Translations under genes and position numbers: made by a program
In this document: positions 62,182 to 64,000 of the stretch, in pieces
Layout: each line of letters opens with the position of its first letter
Numbering within the stretch: the stretch's first letter is position 1
Assembly: GCA_963753575.1 (NCBI GenBank)
Contig: CAVWCR010000003.1
Span: 3,286,001-3,350,000, forward strand
Length of the DNA: 64,000 nucleotides
Direction: 5' to 3'
Source: VAZQ01 sp963753575
GTDB lineage: Bacteria > Pseudomonadota > Alphaproteobacteria > Rhizobiales > Xanthobacteraceae
Notes under the pieces: generated by a model
Told to the model about the DNA's origin: nothing
The model's database searches: none
What the model saw: only the letters and a program-made list of their open reading frames with translations

Positions 62182-64000
62182 GTGAGACCTCCCGAAAGGG
62201 CACTCTGAATGACTGCCCGCAAGCGCATCCGTTCCTGCTCCGGCCGATGGTACCAGCCATGCGACGCGACGCGGTACACTATCGGTATTGCACGGGCCAG
62301 TACCCCGGGCCGCCAAATTTCACGTGATCGAGCATGTCTCAGCAACTCGTGCCGCGGGGCGTCGCATTCGATGCCAACACCAAAAAGACCCGTGTGATTA
62401 TCTCGTAGGGCGAAGTCGAGCCCGAATGCGTCGCCATCATCGGATGGAACCGGATCGTGTCCAAGGCTGCGAATGAATGAGCCGACCGAGGCTACGAAGC
62501 CATCCTCTTGGCTGTTGCGGGAGCGCCTTCTGTGCTCAAAGCCGAAACGTTGCGTGGCTGCACGCGCAAGGTCCAACTCTCCGGACGAGATTTTGCAAGC
62601 GTAGTCCAGGTATGCCTGCAGGTAGTCGCGCGGTCTAGTCGGCGCCCGACCCGTAGTGAGCAGATCGGAGATGTCTCCAAGGGGCATCGACGTAAGGAGG
62701 ATGATTTTCTCGCGAGCGCGCGTGACCGCCACATTCAGGCGCCGTTCGCCGCCAGATTGCCCAAGAACTCCAAAATTGCGGCGAAACAATCCGTGCTTGT
62801 CGCGTCCGAACGTCGTACTGAATATGATGATGTCGCGCTCGTCGCCTTGCACGTTCTCTACGTTTTTGACAAAAAAACCAACGTCTTCTCCATCTTTCGT
62901 CCGTTCGCGCTCTCGCTGATATGCCTTAAGGAAATTCGGATCCTGGATGGCCCGCTTTTCAATGGCGTCCTCCACCAAGTCCGCCTGCTTGCGATTGAAA
63001 GTCGCAACGCCCACCGTGGGCCGGCCTTCCGGCAGTACCGACCAAATCCCAGAGAGGACATCAACGACCTTTTTCGCCTCCGCCTTGTTGGTTTGGTGCT
63101 CATAAATACCGTCAACTCGAATCACTTCGATCGGCCTTGCTCGACGTATCTCGCCATCCGGATGCCGCGCCGGTACGCTCAGCGTTCGGTTGTAGAACGC
63201 CGCATTCGAGTACCCGATGAGTTCGCGGTACTTTGAACGATAGTGAACTTGCAAGGTCGCTGTCGGCAGCACGCCTCGGCCTAGCTGCAGCAGGTCAGGG
63301 CAGTCCTTTATCTCACGTCGATTCCACTTCTCCTCCCGAGCGATCCGTTCTGTGTCAGTGGCGGCGTCATCAAAGTCGTCGCTCTGGATCTCCTCGTCTT
63401 CGTCGCTGTCGATTCGAGTCGTAAAAAAGCTTGATGGCGGCATCTGCTTCTCGTCGCCGCTAATGACGACACGACTCGCTCGGAACAGTGTGGGGACTGC
63501 ATGCTCGACAAGCATCTGCGAAGCTTCGTCGTAGACGACGAGGTCGAAGAGCCCCGCCTGACGAGGCAGAGCCCTACTCGCCACATCCGGATTCATCAGC
63601 CAGATCGGCCGAAGCATCATCAGTCCGATATGCGGTCCCATATCAAGGATTTCGCGCAGACGCTTCATGCGGGGCCCGCGTAAACGTGTGAGATCGTCCC
63701 AGGCGGTCTGTGTACCTAAGCGGGTCGGGTCGAAGTCCGCAGCCAAAAGCTGCCAATTCAGCCCCCGAAGCCGGTCGTCCAATTCGGCCAACGTTCCAAT
63801 TTTTTGCTGGAGTTCTTCTTTCTCGGCGAGTAGCGCAGGCTGGGTCGTTTCGAGCCGCCCTTTCCAAGCTAGAAGCGCCTCGCGGTGTATGATATTTCTG
63901 ACTTGGCCCTCCAAGGCGTCGGCTGGTAACGCCCGAAGATCCTGCTGTTGCTCCCGCAAAATCGAGAACACTGCCATCACGGCGGGATCGAGATCACGCG
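62178..64000 (-). CDS. SF1 helicase with C-terminal restriction-endonuclease-like domain (partial)
   Basis: The gene continues beyond the right edge; 606 C-terminal codons are seen. Helicase motifs: VVYDEASQML (motif II), ISGDEKQMPPSSFF (III), VGVATFNRKQADLV (IV), NVENVQGDERDIIIFSTTFG (V) and RRLNVAVTRAREKIILL (VI). A coiled-coil sits near the left of the fragment (LLAEKEELQQKIGTL). Residues after the helicase core carry FGLDFALRD, then GVGIECDAPRH, the D...E-x-D pattern of the REase_MTES_1575/Vsr-like nucleases. The N-terminus with Walker A is outside the window. This architecture occurs in defence-linked helicases. Confidence 0.85.
   Translation of the reverse strand, partial: RDLDPAVMAVFSILREQQQDLRALPADALEGQVRNIIHREALLAWKGRLETTQPALLAEKEELQQKIGTLAELDDRLRGLNWQLLAADFDPTRLGTQTAWDDLTRLRGPRMKRLREILDMGPHIGLMMLRPIWLMNPDVASRALPRQAGLFDLVVYDEASQMLVEHAVPTLFRASRVVISGDEKQMPPSSFFTTRIDSDEDEEIQSDDFDDAATDTERIAREEKWNRREIKDCPDLLQLGRGVLPTATLQVHYRSKYRELIGYSNAAFYNRTLSVPARHPDGEIRRARPIEVIRVDGIYEHQTNKAEAKKVVDVLSGIWSVLPEGRPTVGVATFNRKQADLVEDAIEKRAIQDPNFLKAYQRERERTKDGEDVGFFVKNVENVQGDERDIIIFSTTFGRDKHGLFRRNFGVLGQSGGERRLNVAVTRAREKIILLTSMPLGDISDLLTTGRAPTRPRDYLQAYLDYACKISSGELDLARAATQRFGFEHRRRSRNSQEDGFVASVGSFIRSLGHDPVPSDDGDAFGLDFALRDNHTGLFGVGIECDAPRHELLRHARSREIWRPGVLARAIPIVYRVASHGWYHRPEQERMRLRAVIQSALSGGLT

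Noticed and set aside
1..64000. CRISPR array
   Set aside because: No set of regularly spaced repeats of 23-40 bases is visible, although a Cas4-like nuclease domain is present at 57248-60643.

Overview
The window looks like a chromosomal segment of a high-GC alphaproteobacterium of the Bradyrhizobium / Rhodopseudomonas / Afipia type. This is inferred from codon use, from several small protein families that I associate with Bradyrhizobiaceae (DUF2934, DUF302, GYF_2, DUF3768), from TctC-type periplasmic receptors without a transporter, and from repeated FixK/FNR-type boxes (TTGA-N6-TCAA). No rRNA, tRNA or CRISPR array was recognised.

Region 1 (about 0.1-39.9 kb) resembles a low-oxygen / stress island. 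It holds a phospholipase-D enzyme, an EEP-family nuclease/phosphatase, two P-type ATPases (one split by an in-frame TAG), an FmdE-like protein, a TauE/SafE exporter, an orphan FtsH N-terminal domain, OsmC, a PIG-L deacetylase, a NagX-like acyltransferase, a Crp/Fnr regulator, a universal stress protein, HdeD, thiolase, phasin and a PhaC-like hydrolase. It also has an acetate module (FabI-like reductase, MaoC-Pta fusion, acetate kinase), a Pcm-erythromycin esterase fusion and a GroEL C-terminal chimera. Eight FixK/FNR-like boxes are scattered through it, which suggests shared control by oxygen or redox. The same stretch is badly eroded: frameshifted or truncated remnants of a CDF transporter, MacB, a proton ATPase, a CBS protein, glycogen synthase, SPFH, PhaC, Sel1, a YejA-like receptor, VIT1 and DUF389, and a nest of IS110, IS66, IS1182 and IS630 fragments.

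Region 2 (about 40.3-45.9 kb) is a small putative integrated element. It carries a short tyrosine recombinase, a protein resembling the endonuclease III superfamily with an unusual four-cysteine loop, a strong promoter with a structured leader ending in a terminator-like hairpin, a protein with a duplicated unknown domain, DUF3768, an XRE regulator with two inverted-repeat operators, a GYF_2 membrane protein and two tiny membrane proteins.

Region 3 (about 46.3-53.6 kb) is a catabolic accessory cluster: a broken LLM flavin monooxygenase, two TctC-type receptors, a LysR regulator, an Asp/Glu-racemase-like protein lacking the usual catalytic cysteines, and an MmgE/PrpD protein.

Region 4 (about 53.8-55.6 kb) is another scrap heap of recombinase and transposase fragments. 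Region 5 (56.2 kb to the right edge) holds a dense set of nucleic-acid enzymes: a DEDDh exonuclease facing a three-gene operon of an SF1 helicase with a C-terminal restriction-endonuclease-like domain (running off the window), an uncharacterised helical protein whose start overlaps the helicase stop, and a 1131-residue Cas4/RecB-like nuclease + DEDDy exonuclease + UPF1-like helicase. This is the best candidate for an undescribed genome-defence system here.
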